Assembly (NCBI GenBank): GCA_964555055.1
Contig: CAZKQW010000011.1
Location: 14,921 to 78,920, forward strand
Source: GCA-016699445 sp964555055
Lineage (GTDB): Bacteria > UBA10199 > JACPAL01 > GCA-016699445
Length of the DNA stretch: 64,000 nucleotides
Direction of reading: 5' to 3'
The notes below the pieces were generated by a model. It was not told where the DNA came from and did no database searches. It was given only the letters and a program-made list of their open reading frames with translations. Within the stretch, counting starts at the first letter, position 1. Each line of letters starts with the position of its first letter. A program made the translations under genes and the position numbers. Of the stretch, positions 16,253 to 23,819 are shown in pieces.

Positions 16253-17269
16253 ATGAAGAAACCCCTCAAAGTCCTGATCGCTTTCGACGACACGCGCCCC
16301 ATGGAATCCGGCGAAAATACCGAGTCCTTCCTGAAGCATCCGGCCCGTAAGACCGAGAAGGACATTTACCAGGCCTTAAGGAAGCTAGGCCACCGTGCCT
16401 CGCTTCTTCCGGTCATGGATAATGTCGGATTCCTTTGGAGGGAGATCGCGACCCAAGAGCCCGACATCGTCTTTAACCAAGTAGAGCAGTTCGGCGGCGA
16501 AGCCTTCCAAGAAAGGAACTTCGTGGCCTTCCTCGAGATGATGGGCGTGCCGTATACCGGGACCAACGTCTCCGGCATCATCCTTAGCAAGAGGAAGGAT
16601 GTCGCTAAGAAAATCCTGGCCCACCATAAGATCCGGACTCCGGACTTTTTCGTCGTCGAACAGGGGAGAAAAAGAAGCCTCGACCACTCACTTCGATTCC
16701 CCCTCATGGTCAAGCCGCTCCAGGAAGACGCTTCCTACGGCATTTCCCAACACTCCATCGTCTACGACAACGCGAACCTGGAGAAACGCGTCTCCTATAT
16801 TCTCCACACGATGAAACAAGACGTCCTGGTCGAGGAGTACGTCATCGGGCGGGAGATCTATTCCAGCCTCTTGGGCAACGACGAAGTCGTCTGCTTCCCG
16901 CCGCGCGAGATGGTCTTCGAGAACAGCATTGCGGAAGACCACAAGATCGCCACCTTCCAGGCGAAGTGGAGCGAGGAATACCGCAAGAAATGGGGCATCC
17001 GGAACCTCTTCCCCAAACTCTCCCCCCGCCTCATGGACAAGATCCAGGAAGAAAGCCTCAAGGCCTACCAAGCCCTCTCCCTCGAAGGCTATGCGCGCCT
17101 CGACCTCCGCGTGACCCCGGACGAAAAGGTGGTCTTCATCGAAGCCAACCCCAACCCCCACCTCGCCCGCGACGAGGACTTCGCCCTAGCCGCGCGCAAA
17201 TCGGGATTGAACTATGAAGAGCTCCTTCAAAGAATCTTGGATTTGGGGCTTCTGAAAGCCGACCGATAA
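16253..17269 (+). CDS. ATP-grasp ligase related to D-Ala-D-Ala ligase
   Basis: The 338-residue protein has the three ATP-grasp parts: an N-terminal preATP domain with VFNQVEQFGGEAFQERN, the ATP-binding lysine stretch FPLMVKPLQEDASYGI, and the metal-binding end ARLDLRVT...VFIEANPNPHL. The layout matches D-alanine-D-alanine ligases, but the substrate-binding N terminus diverges and no murein genes are nearby, so it may join other amino acids or peptides. It lies 7 bases after the zinc peptidase gene and 48 bases before a SLATT-like gene. Confidence 0.85.
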   Translation: MKKPLKVLIAFDDTRPMESGENTESFLKHPARKTEKDIYQALRKLGHRASLLPVMDNVGFLWREIATQEPDIVFNQVEQFGGEAFQERNFVAFLEMMGVPYTGTNVSGIILSKRKDVAKKILAHHKIRTPDFFVVEQGRKRSLDHSLRFPLMVKPLQEDASYGISQHSIVYDNANLEKRVSYILHTMKQDVLVEEYVIGREIYSSLLGNDEVVCFPPREMVFENSIAEDHKIATFQAKWSEEYRKKWGIRNLFPKLSPRLMDKIQEESLKAYQALSLEGYARLDLRVTPDEKVVFIEANPNPHLARDEDFALAARKSGLNYEELLQRILDLGLLKADR

Positions 17270-17317
17270 TAGGGTTGACGACCCTCTCCAGAACCCTCAA
17301 AGAAAATCCGAAATCCT

Positions 17318-17839
17318 ATGAAGGCACTTTTGGAAAAAGCGGCGGAATACGAAAACCTCTACCGGATCGTCGGACGCGCCCATTATTTGGCCGCCGACCA
17401 TAACACGTCCTTCAACCGCTACTTGGGCATCCCCGTCATCGTCATCACGGCCGTGGTGGGAACGACGATTTTCGGCACGCTTTCGGCCAACCCGACGCCG
17501 GGATGGAAGATCGCCACGGGCGTCTTTTCGCTCGCCGGTACCATCCTCTCCGCCCTCCAAACGTCCTTGGGATTTTCCCAAACCGCCGAAAAGCATAAGG
17601 CGGCCGGCGAAGCGTATAACGCGGTCCGGAGACGTTTTTCCCTTTTCCTATTGAAATACGGCCAGACGCGGGACATCCAAACGGACGCGTCTTACGAAAA
17701 CGCGTTCGCAGAATTGGAATCCATCGTGCTTTCTTTGAACGACTTACCGAAAGAATTCCCGGCCCTGCCCGATCGGTTCTACGACAAAGCCAAGCGGGAA
17801 AAGAAACGGAACCAGAGTGGCACTACCGAGACTTCTTAA
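17318..17839 (+). CDS. SLATT-like two-TM protein
   Basis: The 173-residue protein starts with a helix ending RAHYLAADHNTSFNRYLG, has two hydrophobic segments (about residues 37-55 and 62-83), then a cytosolic helix QTAEKHKAAGEAYNAVRRRF and an acidic/aromatic tail. This pattern of helix, two TMs and a conserved His/Ala/Tyr helix is that of SLATT domains, which are predicted pore-forming effectors in nucleotide-driven and other conflict systems. No SMODS, SLOG or nucleotidyltransferase gene is adjacent. The upstream neighbours are a zinc peptidase and an ATP-grasp ligase. The assignment rests on pattern, not a search. Confidence 0.62.
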   Translation: MKALLEKAAEYENLYRIVGRAHYLAADHNTSFNRYLGIPVIVITAVVGTTIFGTLSANPTPGWKIATGVFSLAGTILSALQTSLGFSQTAEKHKAAGEAYNAVRRRFSLFLLKYGQTRDIQTDASYENAFAELESIVLSLNDLPKEFPALPDRFYDKAKREKKRNQSGTTETS

Positions 17840-18258
17840 TAAATCCCTAAAAAATGAAGACCGATCCCAAAAGCGATCAAGGCTGACGGCAGGCCGATTA
17901 AGGTAAGATAGTAAATTTGCCGGGAATATCGGCTCACCCGACGGCGATCACCCAAGATGGCCGCTCGTTGGCGCAGCCTGATAGGCGCAAGGAAGCAATA
18001 AAGATTCACCGCGACAGCCACCAGACCGCAAACGACTTTAAGGGCGTAAAGTCCGTGGAGCCTTTGGGCATCGAAAAGAAAGAGTCCGCTCGCCAGCACC
18101 ATGGAAAAAGCCGGAATCTCCACCCACCGATCCACCGCTTCATGGAGACGCGGTGCGATCTCGGAAGCCCAAGGACCGCGCTCTATGACGAATTCGACCA
18201 TGACGCATCCGAACCAAAGGCCGACGGAAAAAAGATGGAGGAAAAGCGCGAGGGACAT
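17836..18258 (-). CDS. Four-TM membrane protein
   Basis: The 140-residue protein has about four membrane segments and begins LALFLHLFSVGLWFGCVMVE, a pattern seen in CopD and DUF2269-like proteins where the first His may bind heme or metal. A second possible ligand lies at the final helix (GLHFLGIY). It overlaps the 3' end of the SLATT-like gene by 4 bases in convergent orientation. Function is unknown. Confidence 0.6.
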   Translation of the reverse strand: MSLALFLHLFSVGLWFGCVMVEFVIERGPWASEIAPRLHEAVDRWVEIPAFSMVLASGLFLFDAQRLHGLYALKVVCGLVAVAVNLYCFLAPIRLRQRAAILGDRRRVSRYSRQIYYLTLIGLPSALIAFGIGLHFLGIY

Positions 18259-18380
18259 GGGTGCTACATTCTAGGAGGAGTTATAAAGATCAATTTTATA
18301 ATGAATCCAGGGAACCCTGGTGCCCGGCATATTACCTTTCATTTCGACTTAAGCGTTCTTTAAATTATTAGGAGCATTTG

Positions 18381-18467
18381 CGGAGAGGGAGGGATTCGAA
18401 CCCTCGATACCCTTGCGGGTATGCCTGATTTCGAGTCAGGTAGTTTCAACCACTCACCCACCTCTCC
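18381..18467 (-). tRNA. tRNA-Ser (CGA anticodon)
   Basis: This 87-nt minus-strand tRNA has acceptor GGAGAGG/CCTCTCC with discriminator G, a class II variable arm, and anticodon loop CTCGAAA between CCTGA and TCAGG arms, so the anticodon is CGA. Its body differs from the GGA tRNA mainly in the D and anticodon arms. A second, incomplete copy of the same gene lies upstream at 18795-18865. Confidence 0.95.
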
Positions 18468-18485
18468 AAGAATGATTCTTTAATT

Positions 18486-18737
18486 TTACTTTTTCAAAAC
18501 ATCTCGATACTGAAGTTGCAATAATCTTCTACCTTCAGTCGTCTTAAGGAATTTTTCTCTTCTATCTGCATCACTTTTTATAAGATATGCTTCGTAACCA
18601 ATAAGTTTCAACGGTCTATAATTCTTCGTAGAAGTCACTTTTCCCGATTCATGCTCTGTTATTCTCCTCCTTAAATTTTCAGATAGTCCCTTATAAACGT
18701 CTCCATTCGAAAGAAGTAAAAAATAAACGTATGTCAT
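18486..18737 (-). CDS. GIY-YIG nuclease-domain protein
   Basis: The 83-residue protein is a single free-standing GIY-YIG domain: YVYFLLLSNGDVYKGLS in place of GIY/YIG, then LRRRITEHESGKVTSTK with the catalytic Arg, and the RREKFLKT segment with the metal-binding Glu. Relatives (YhbQ/UvrC-like) are nicking nucleases or parts of mobile elements. It lies on the same strand between an intact tRNA-Ser and a 5' fragment of the same tRNA, with two perfect hairpins just upstream. That setting suggests a mobile cassette tied to the tRNA. Confidence 0.8.
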   Translation of the reverse strand: MTYVYFLLLSNGDVYKGLSENLRRRITEHESGKVTSTKNYRPLKLIGYEAYLIKSDADRREKFLKTTEGRRLLQLQYRDVLKK

Positions 18738-18754
18738 AACCTTTTACGGGATTC

Positions 18755-18795
18755 GCCAGGTCATCCGACCTGGCAGTCCGGTCGAATGACCGGAC
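18755..18795. repeat. Two tandem perfect hairpins beside the tRNA fragment
   Basis: GCCAGGTC/GACCTGGC (18755-18774, loop ATCC) is followed after one base by GTCCGGTC/GACCGGAC (18776-18795, loop GAAT). Both have perfect 8-bp arms. The second ends on the first base of homology to the tRNA-Ser. This twin-hairpin form resembles REP/BIME elements or a transposition end, and marks the junction where the tRNA copy was cut. Confidence 0.65.
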
Positions 18796-18865
18796 GAACC
18801 CTCGATACCCTTGCGGGTATGCCTGATTTCGAGTCAGGTAGTTTCAACCACTCACCCACCTCTCC
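18795..18865 (-). pseudogene. 5' fragment of tRNA-Ser(CGA), 71 nt
   Basis: From its 5' end at 18865 this copy appears identical to the intact tRNA-Ser(CGA) through the acceptor 5' strand, D arm, anticodon arm, variable arm and into the T loop. It stops there; the last 16 nt (the rest of the T arm, the acceptor 3' strand and the discriminator) are replaced by a hairpin. It cannot form a normal tRNA. It keeps the leader module on its 5' side, so it probably marks the original tRNA locus. Confidence 0.85.
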
Positions 18866-19031
18866 GTTGGAAGTAAGGGGGAGATACTGCTCTCCCCCTT
18901 AAGATCCCCCATCTAAAAACACATCAGCGACCGTTCGCTCCGTCGGGTGCCGCCAGAACAAGTCTGGCCCACCGCTTACTCGCTCACTAAAGCCAGGGAC
19001 TGGCTTTGCCAGGCCTGGCGGAACAGGCAAG
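18866..19031. repeat. Hairpin-rich leader module 5' of the tRNA-Ser fragment
   Basis: Next to the tRNA fragment lies a perfect 10-bp hairpin, AAGGGGGAGA/TCTCCCCCTT. It is followed by CCCCCATCT, a GCTCCGTCGGGTGCC stretch, the hairpin GCCAGA/TCTGGC and CCACCGCTTACTCGCTC, the same order of parts as at 12807-12971. Further on are GCCAGG/CCTGGC-type repeats. The module does not occur next to the intact tRNA-Ser(CGA) copy. Confidence 0.6.
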
Positions 19032-19037
19032 AAAAAC

Positions 19038-19565
19038 TTAGGGGGAGGCAGTCCGCCGGGGGCGGACGTCGGAAGGGGACTTGCCCCCTCCGAGCGAGAC
19101 GACGTTGAATGTCGCGGTCGCCATGGCAACGGGTTTCTTTTCTTTGTTGCGGTACAACAGGGCGTGGACCACGCAAAGCTTGCGGCCGCGGAACATCACT
19201 TGGGACCGGCACGTGAGTTTATCGCCCTTATCCAATGGGGAGAAGTAATTCACCTTGAGCTCCACCGTCGAGCAAAAGTCCTCCGGGGCCATCGTCGAGA
19301 AGACGGCGGCGCCGCAGGCGAAATCGAAAAATCCCGAAATCACCCCTCCGTGGATCCGGCCAGCAGGCGAGAGATGATCCTCCCGTAGCGTCAATTCCAG
19401 ACGAGCCGTTCCGTTTTTACGGTCAAGATGGGTCGCCCGATAGCCAAGCCATGTCCCATACTTATCCGGGAGCCGGTAGTTCTTTAATTGAAAGCCCATC
19501 TTGGAAGAATCCTGAAAAGAACTTTTTGGGGGGAGAGCGAGGACTCGCTTAGGGACTTTTTTCAT
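19038..19565 (-). CDS. Hotdog-fold thioesterase (PaaI family)
   Basis: The start at 19565 has an AAGGGA ribosome-binding site and gives 175 residues; 19619 and 19499 are alternatives. The PaaI signature is HLSPAGRIHGGVISGFFDFACG, seen as AGRIHGGVISG followed by DFACG, with the strand VELKVNYFSPLDKGD after it. It should hydrolyse an acyl-CoA thioester. The last 17 residues are basic and proline rich and fall into the repeat-like DNA next to it, so the natural C terminus may have been replaced. It has no functional neighbour. Confidence 0.75.
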   Translation of the reverse strand: MKKVPKRVLALPPKSSFQDSSKMGFQLKNYRLPDKYGTWLGYRATHLDRKNGTARLELTLREDHLSPAGRIHGGVISGFFDFACGAAVFSTMAPEDFCSTVELKVNYFSPLDKGDKLTCRSQVMFRGRKLCVVHALLYRNKEKKPVAMATATFNVVSLGGGKSPSDVRPRRTASP

Positions 19566-19721
19566 GGGCTTTCCCTTAGTGAAACCCGCCGAGATTTCAA
19601 AATGATTTTTTCCAAACATAAATGACTCCCGACACTTACCTCATTGAGCGAATCCACGCATTTTTTCGTAAAATTTCCCTCAAGATTCACAAGGGGGTTC
19701 CGTAGAGATGTTTAGGGTAAA

Positions 19722-20807
19722 GTGACGTTTATGAGCCTACCGACTTTAAATTATAAATCCTCTTCGGCGGCGGATATGACCGGCGGCGAAGCGGCCCAGC
19801 AGGATGCGATCCATCAAATCGCTAAATCCTGCGAGGAAATCGTCGTGGGAAACACCGCGTCCATGAAGGAGCTCTTGGATATCGTCGAAAAGATCGCTCA
19901 TAGCAACGCCCCCACCGTCCTCCTCCAAGGGGAGTCCGGCACCGGTAAAAACTCGATCGCACGCATGATCCATCAAAAAAGCACTCGCGCCGTGCGTCCC
20001 TTCATGGAGATCAATTGCGCGTCACTCCCGGAGACCTTGATCGAAAGCGAACTCTTCGGCCACGAGCGCGGTGCCTTCACCGACGCCAAGCAGATGAAGA
20101 AGGGTCTTTTCGAAATGGCGGACGGCGGAACCCTCTTTCTGGATGAAATAGCCGAAATGACGCTATCCACCCAGGCTAAGCTCCTGCAAGCCATCGAGGG
20201 CAAAATCTTCCGACGAGTCGGCGGCACCGAAAACCTCAAAACCAATGTCCGCGTCATCACCGCCACGAGCGTGGATTTAAAGAAAGCCGTTCAAGAGAAA
20301 AAGTTTCGGGAAGACCTTTATTACCGCCTACAATTGATCACTCTAGTTGTCCCTCCCTTGAGGGAGAGGATCGAAGATATTCCATTGTTGGTGAATTACT
20401 TCATCCATAAGTTCAACGAGTCCTACAAGAAGCAGATCTCCGGGATCCGTCGCGAGGCGGAAGACCTCATGCGCCGCTATAACTGGCCGGGAAACGTCCG
20501 CGAGCTCAAAAACGTCATCGAACGCATCGCCATCCTCGAGAATCAAACGCTGATCGAGCCCGAGCATCTCCCCGAGGAGATCGTCATGAGCGAGTACGAG
20601 AGTACGGCTCCGTTCGCGATACCCTCCGGAGGCGTCACCATCGAGGAGATGGAGAAGTGCTACATCCGCGAGGCTTTGCGTAAAAGCCATGGCAACCAAT
20701 GCCAAGCGGCGCGTCTCTTGGGAATGACACGACATACGCTCAGGTACCGCATGGAAAAATTCGGACTGTCTTCTGAAAACTTCGAGAAGGGGTCTACTCT
20801 TTCTTAA
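19722..20807 (+). CDS. RpoN-dependent transcription activator without a sensor domain
   Basis: The 361-residue protein is an AAA+ sigma-54 activator with a Fis-type C-terminal helix-turn-helix. Walker A is GESGTGKNS, the sigma-54 loop reads ERGAFTDAK, Walker B is GGTLFLDEIAEM, and the R-finger region is RRVGGTENL. The helix-turn-helix is NQCQAARLLGMTRHTLRYRM. The receiver or GAF domain usual at the N terminus is reduced to about 40 residues, so activity may be set by expression or a partner. GAFTDA replaces the standard GAFTGA loop. Starts at 19722 (GTG) and 19731 (ATG) are both possible. Confidence 0.88.
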   Translation: MTFMSLPTLNYKSSSAADMTGGEAAQQDAIHQIAKSCEEIVVGNTASMKELLDIVEKIAHSNAPTVLLQGESGTGKNSIARMIHQKSTRAVRPFMEINCASLPETLIESELFGHERGAFTDAKQMKKGLFEMADGGTLFLDEIAEMTLSTQAKLLQAIEGKIFRRVGGTENLKTNVRVITATSVDLKKAVQEKKFREDLYYRLQLITLVVPPLRERIEDIPLLVNYFIHKFNESYKKQISGIRREAEDLMRRYNWPGNVRELKNVIERIAILENQTLIEPEHLPEEIVMSEYESTAPFAIPSGGVTIEEMEKCYIREALRKSHGNQCQAARLLGMTRHTLRYRMEKFGLSSENFEKGSTLS

Positions 20808-21210
20808 GTATCCGCCGATCGGCGGGAGTCGCATCGAGTCCTTCGCGCCATTCTTGCTTCGGACGCACGAAAACCAATTTTTCCTCCAACTCCTCCGAAG
20901 GGCCGAGGGCATGGCAGGCGTTTACGACCGTTTTTACGAGATCAATCACTTGATCGGCGTTCTTTTGAGTTAAGATCCCGCCAAATAACATCTCGCCGTC
21001 GTCGCGCTCAATCTGGACGGAATTCGGGTTTTGGCAATTCGTTAGGCAATCGGTGATGCGCAACTCGCAGAGATCGCCTCCAAGGAGGCCCTTCTTGATT
21101 TTTTTTTGATAAGTAGCCCGTAGCGTCGCTTCGTTCAGGAAACAGGGATCGGATTGGGGATTGTCTCGGATGCACGAGCGACAGACTAAAAGAGTGATCT
21201 TCGAGGACAT
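20794..21210 (-). CDS. Thioredoxin-like [2Fe-2S] ferredoxin
   Basis: From the start at 21210 the product has 138 residues; an upstream ATG at 21252 would overlap the divergent hydrolase gene. It shows the cysteine layout of thioredoxin-fold ferredoxins: VCRSC, then Cys in DPCFLNE and in DLCELRITDCLTNC. It resembles DUF1636-type and NuoE-like small electron carriers. The redox partner is not in the window. Its 3' end overlaps the activator gene by 14 bases in convergent orientation. Confidence 0.65.
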   Translation of the reverse strand: MSSKITLLVCRSCIRDNPQSDPCFLNEATLRATYQKKIKKGLLGGDLCELRITDCLTNCQNPNSVQIERDDGEMLFGGILTQKNADQVIDLVKTVVNACHALGPSEELEEKLVFVRPKQEWREGLDATPADRRILKKE

Positions 21211-21232
21211 AAGGCTCTTTATGTTATCCTGA

Positions 21233-22201
21233 TTGATTTTCAACCGAAACAAGAATATTTCCAGACTCTTGAAAAAAACGTCTCACGTCTCCCCGCGAGT
21301 CTACCAAGATTCCTACCTCATTCCCCTTCCGAAATCCCCCCATAAGCTTCACGTGAGGCGCATCTACATGCACCAAGAAGGACCTCCCGTCTTCATGCTC
21401 CACGGGGCCATCGAAGACGGGCGCATTTTCTACTCCGCATCGGGGAAAGGGTTAGCACCTTACTTAGCCCTTAAAGGTTACGACGTCTATGTGGGCGATC
21501 TTCGGGGTCGCGGCCAAAGCGAACCGCGCATCGACCGACACGCGCGTTACGGCCAGACGGAACAGATCACGGAGGATGTCCCAACCCTTTTGAACTTCAT
21601 CCGCAGCCAACGCGGCGACGTGAAGCAACATTGGATCGCTCACTCTTGGGGCGGTGTCCTGCTGGCCTCGTATTGGGCGCGTTTTGCGGAATACCACGAC
21701 CGCGTTCACTCCATGGTCTTCGTCGCCTCGAAGCGCCAGATCCATGTGAAGAGCTTTCGGAAAACCCTAGTCATGGACATACTCTGGGGGCCGATCGCCC
21801 GACTCCTCGTCCGTACCTTCGGATATCTACCCATGAATCTTTTGCAGACGTCCGCCGACAATGAATCCGACAAATCTCACCGGGCGATTCAAACATGGGT
21901 CGACCCTAAGCAACCATGGGTCGATCTGGACGATGGGTTCGATTACGGAAAAGCGATCCGATCCACTCGTCTACCACCAACCTTTCATGTGGTGGGAGTC
22001 GCCGACGCTTTCTTAGGCCATCCGAGCGACGTGAAAAGATTTTTAGAGGAAACCGGCGCTCAACACTTCAGCTACAAAGTCTTAAGCCGCGATGCCGGTC
22101 ATCAAAAGGATTACGGCCACGTCGATATTATGACCCATTCGGGATCCGCTGACGATCACTTTCCTCTAATTTTAGAATGGATGAAAACTCATGAAAGATA
22201 G
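21233..22201 (+). CDS. Alpha/beta hydrolase
   Basis: The 322-residue protein has the hydrolase fold marks: an oxyanion loop MLHGAIEDGR, a nucleophile elbow AHSWGG with the catalytic Ser, an acidic residue in VVGVADAFLGHPSD, and a late His (YGHVDIMTHS). The cap region is rich in aromatic residues, as in lipase or esterase-like enzymes of this group. There is no clear signal peptide. The substrate is unknown. Confidence 0.8.
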   Translation: MIFNRNKNISRLLKKTSHVSPRVYQDSYLIPLPKSPHKLHVRRIYMHQEGPPVFMLHGAIEDGRIFYSASGKGLAPYLALKGYDVYVGDLRGRGQSEPRIDRHARYGQTEQITEDVPTLLNFIRSQRGDVKQHWIAHSWGGVLLASYWARFAEYHDRVHSMVFVASKRQIHVKSFRKTLVMDILWGPIARLLVRTFGYLPMNLLQTSADNESDKSHRAIQTWVDPKQPWVDLDDGFDYGKAIRSTRLPPTFHVVGVADAFLGHPSDVKRFLEETGAQHFSYKVLSRDAGHQKDYGHVDIMTHSGSADDHFPLILEWMKTHER

Positions 22202-22301
22202 ATTCTTTGGATACTATCGAGAGACGGGTAACGAGGTAGAATCCATAGCGGTAAGCTTACAAGGGCTTTCTGACGCAATACAGCAAGAGAACCTATCATA
22301 A
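22191..22301 (+). CDS. Possible 36-residue peptide overlapping the hydrolase stop
   Basis: A short frame starts 11 bases before the end of the hydrolase gene and would encode a 36-residue acidic, soluble peptide (begins MKDRFFGYYRETG). The overlap could allow coupled translation, but no clear ribosome-binding site is seen and no family is recognised. It may be chance. Confidence 0.22.
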   Translation: MKDRFFGYYRETGNEVESIAVSLQGLSDAIQQENLS

Positions 22302-22451
22302 TCTCCCTAAATCACCTTTCGAAATAGGAACTTATCGGCGAATATAAAAAGAAGCTTCGCACGAATTTCGCCTTAAGGTTTCGCCTCCCCACTCCGTTTA
22401 GTCCTTATAGAGGAAATTTGGCGAAATTTGGCCTAATTAAGGAGGGTTGGT

Positions 22452-22784
22452 ATGCGAAATTCCTATATGCCCCGAGTGCTCCCCGCGGAGTCCGAATTCA
22501 TCGCCCGCACGGAACTCCAAAAAAAGTCCCATCTCGCCGCGAAGTTCAAGAAGGAAAGCGAAGAATCGGAGCGCCTCCTCCTCAAGCAGACCCACTGGAT
22601 GCATTGTCCCAACTGCGGACTCACTCTTCACGAAGCCAAATACAAAGGGATGCCCATCGTCAAATGCACCGACTGCCACGGCATCTTCATCGATGAAAAA
22701 ATCCTCGCCGCCTTCGCCGGGGAAGACATCCCCGAAGAGCAGGACAATGTCGTCATGAACCTCTTTAATTTGTTCCGGGTGTAG
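22452..22784 (+). CDS. TFIIB-type zinc-ribbon protein
   Basis: AAGGAGG lies 7 bases before the ATG, a strong start. The 110-residue protein has a charged helix (about 15-50), then a zinc ribbon: CPNCG, then CTDCHGIFID, which is the zf-TFIIB pattern. The C-terminal tail is acidic and ends in hydrophobic residues. Such proteins are common in deltaproteobacteria-like genomes and have no assigned role. Its end overlaps the convergent flippase-like gene by 20 bases. Confidence 0.8.
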   Translation: MRNSYMPRVLPAESEFIARTELQKKSHLAAKFKKESEESERLLLKQTHWMHCPNCGLTLHEAKYKGMPIVKCTDCHGIFIDEKILAAFAGEDIPEEQDNVVMNLFNLFRV

Positions 22785-23751
22785 GCGGTTTGATTTTATA
22801 GGACCCCATCACTAGAACCCCCAGACCGATCCAAAAAAACGCCCGAATGCGACGCACGATCTGTAGCACTACCGCATCCGCCGCGGACCAGTGTAACGCC
22901 AGAAACAGCGTGCTCACCACGCCTTCCAAGACGCCGATCGTACCCGGCACGATACTCCCCACCATATTGGTGACCGGAATGACCGCTGAAAAAAAGAGGG
23001 CTTCCCACAAACCCATCGGCACCCCTAAGAATTGGGCGATCATGTAGACTTCCACGACGCCCACCAAGCGTCCCAAGAAATGTAAAAGAAAGCAGCCAAG
23101 AAACAGAAGCTTATCCCGCCGGTAGAAATCCCCGACGTACCGATCCACGTCTTGGATCTTCTTTCGAGTACCGTCCGAAAATGATTTGATTCTGAGCTTT
23201 TGCAATAGAATCACGATTTTTTCAAAAAGCCCGCGAGTCTGAAAAAAAAGAAAGAACAGAATCAAACTTAAAATCCCTCCCGCCGCGATTTCCAAGAGAG
23301 TCGACGCATAAGGAGGCAAATCCATCTTAAAAACGGCGGCCACGATGCCAAAGAATATCACAGCGACGGTCGCCAATGAATGCAAGGTACGGTCGACAGC
23401 CACCGAAGCGCCGCCGATCTCCACAGGGACGCTTTTGGACAAGAGCCAGATACGAATAGGATCGCCGCCCATGAAATTCAGCGGCGTCAACGTATTGGCG
23501 CCTTCGCCTGCGATCTTGATTTTCAAAAGATTCCAAAAGGAGGACGGAACGTGCTCAAACCGATCCAAGAACAAGTCCCACGAATAGGCGTAAAAGAAAT
23601 AGGTAGGAGCGATGAGAACGATCGGCCAAATCATCTTCCAACCGATCGCCTGAAAGCTCGAGAGAACATCCTGAAAACCGATTTTTCGAACCATCCATAT
23701 GAGCAGACCGACGCCTAAAGCCAGGCTCAAGCCCTTTAAGATTTTCCCCAT
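22765..23751 (-). CDS. LPG synthase TM-domain / flippase-like membrane protein
   Basis: The 328-residue protein has about eight membrane segments and the family pattern: an early KIKIAGEGANTLTPLNFMGGDPIR stretch (here from KIAGEGANTLTP to GGDPIR), AVDRTLHSLA, and a late VPGTIGVLEG. This domain transports or modifies lipids; relatives include the MprF flippase part and hopanoid-associated HpnL. The substrate cannot be told from sequence. Confidence 0.8.
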   Translation of the reverse strand: MGKILKGLSLALGVGLLIWMVRKIGFQDVLSSFQAIGWKMIWPIVLIAPTYFFYAYSWDLFLDRFEHVPSSFWNLLKIKIAGEGANTLTPLNFMGGDPIRIWLLSKSVPVEIGGASVAVDRTLHSLATVAVIFFGIVAAVFKMDLPPYASTLLEIAAGGILSLILFFLFFQTRGLFEKIVILLQKLRIKSFSDGTRKKIQDVDRYVGDFYRRDKLLFLGCFLLHFLGRLVGVVEVYMIAQFLGVPMGLWEALFFSAVIPVTNMVGSIVPGTIGVLEGVVSTLFLALHWSAADAVVLQIVRRIRAFFWIGLGVLVMGSYKIKPPTPGTN

Positions 23752-23819
23752 AAGAGAGACGCGGCCATGACACTAAAATCTTTCTTGATCCATATAAAAA
23801 ACGGAGGGAAACGGGAACC

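Noticed and set aside
17271..17292. AGGGT/ACCCT hairpin after the ATP-grasp gene as a terminator
   Set aside because: The stem is only 5 bp and no U-tract follows; the next gene is 48 bases on and probably co-transcribed.
18290..18363. Short frame near an AGGAGGAG motif between the four-TM gene and tRNA-Ser
   Set aside because: The ATG lies about 20 bases beyond the motif and the frame has only about 20 codons and crosses a small palindrome.
18755..18795. CRISPR-like short repeats
   Set aside because: Only two hairpins with different arms, no regular spacers and no cas genes.
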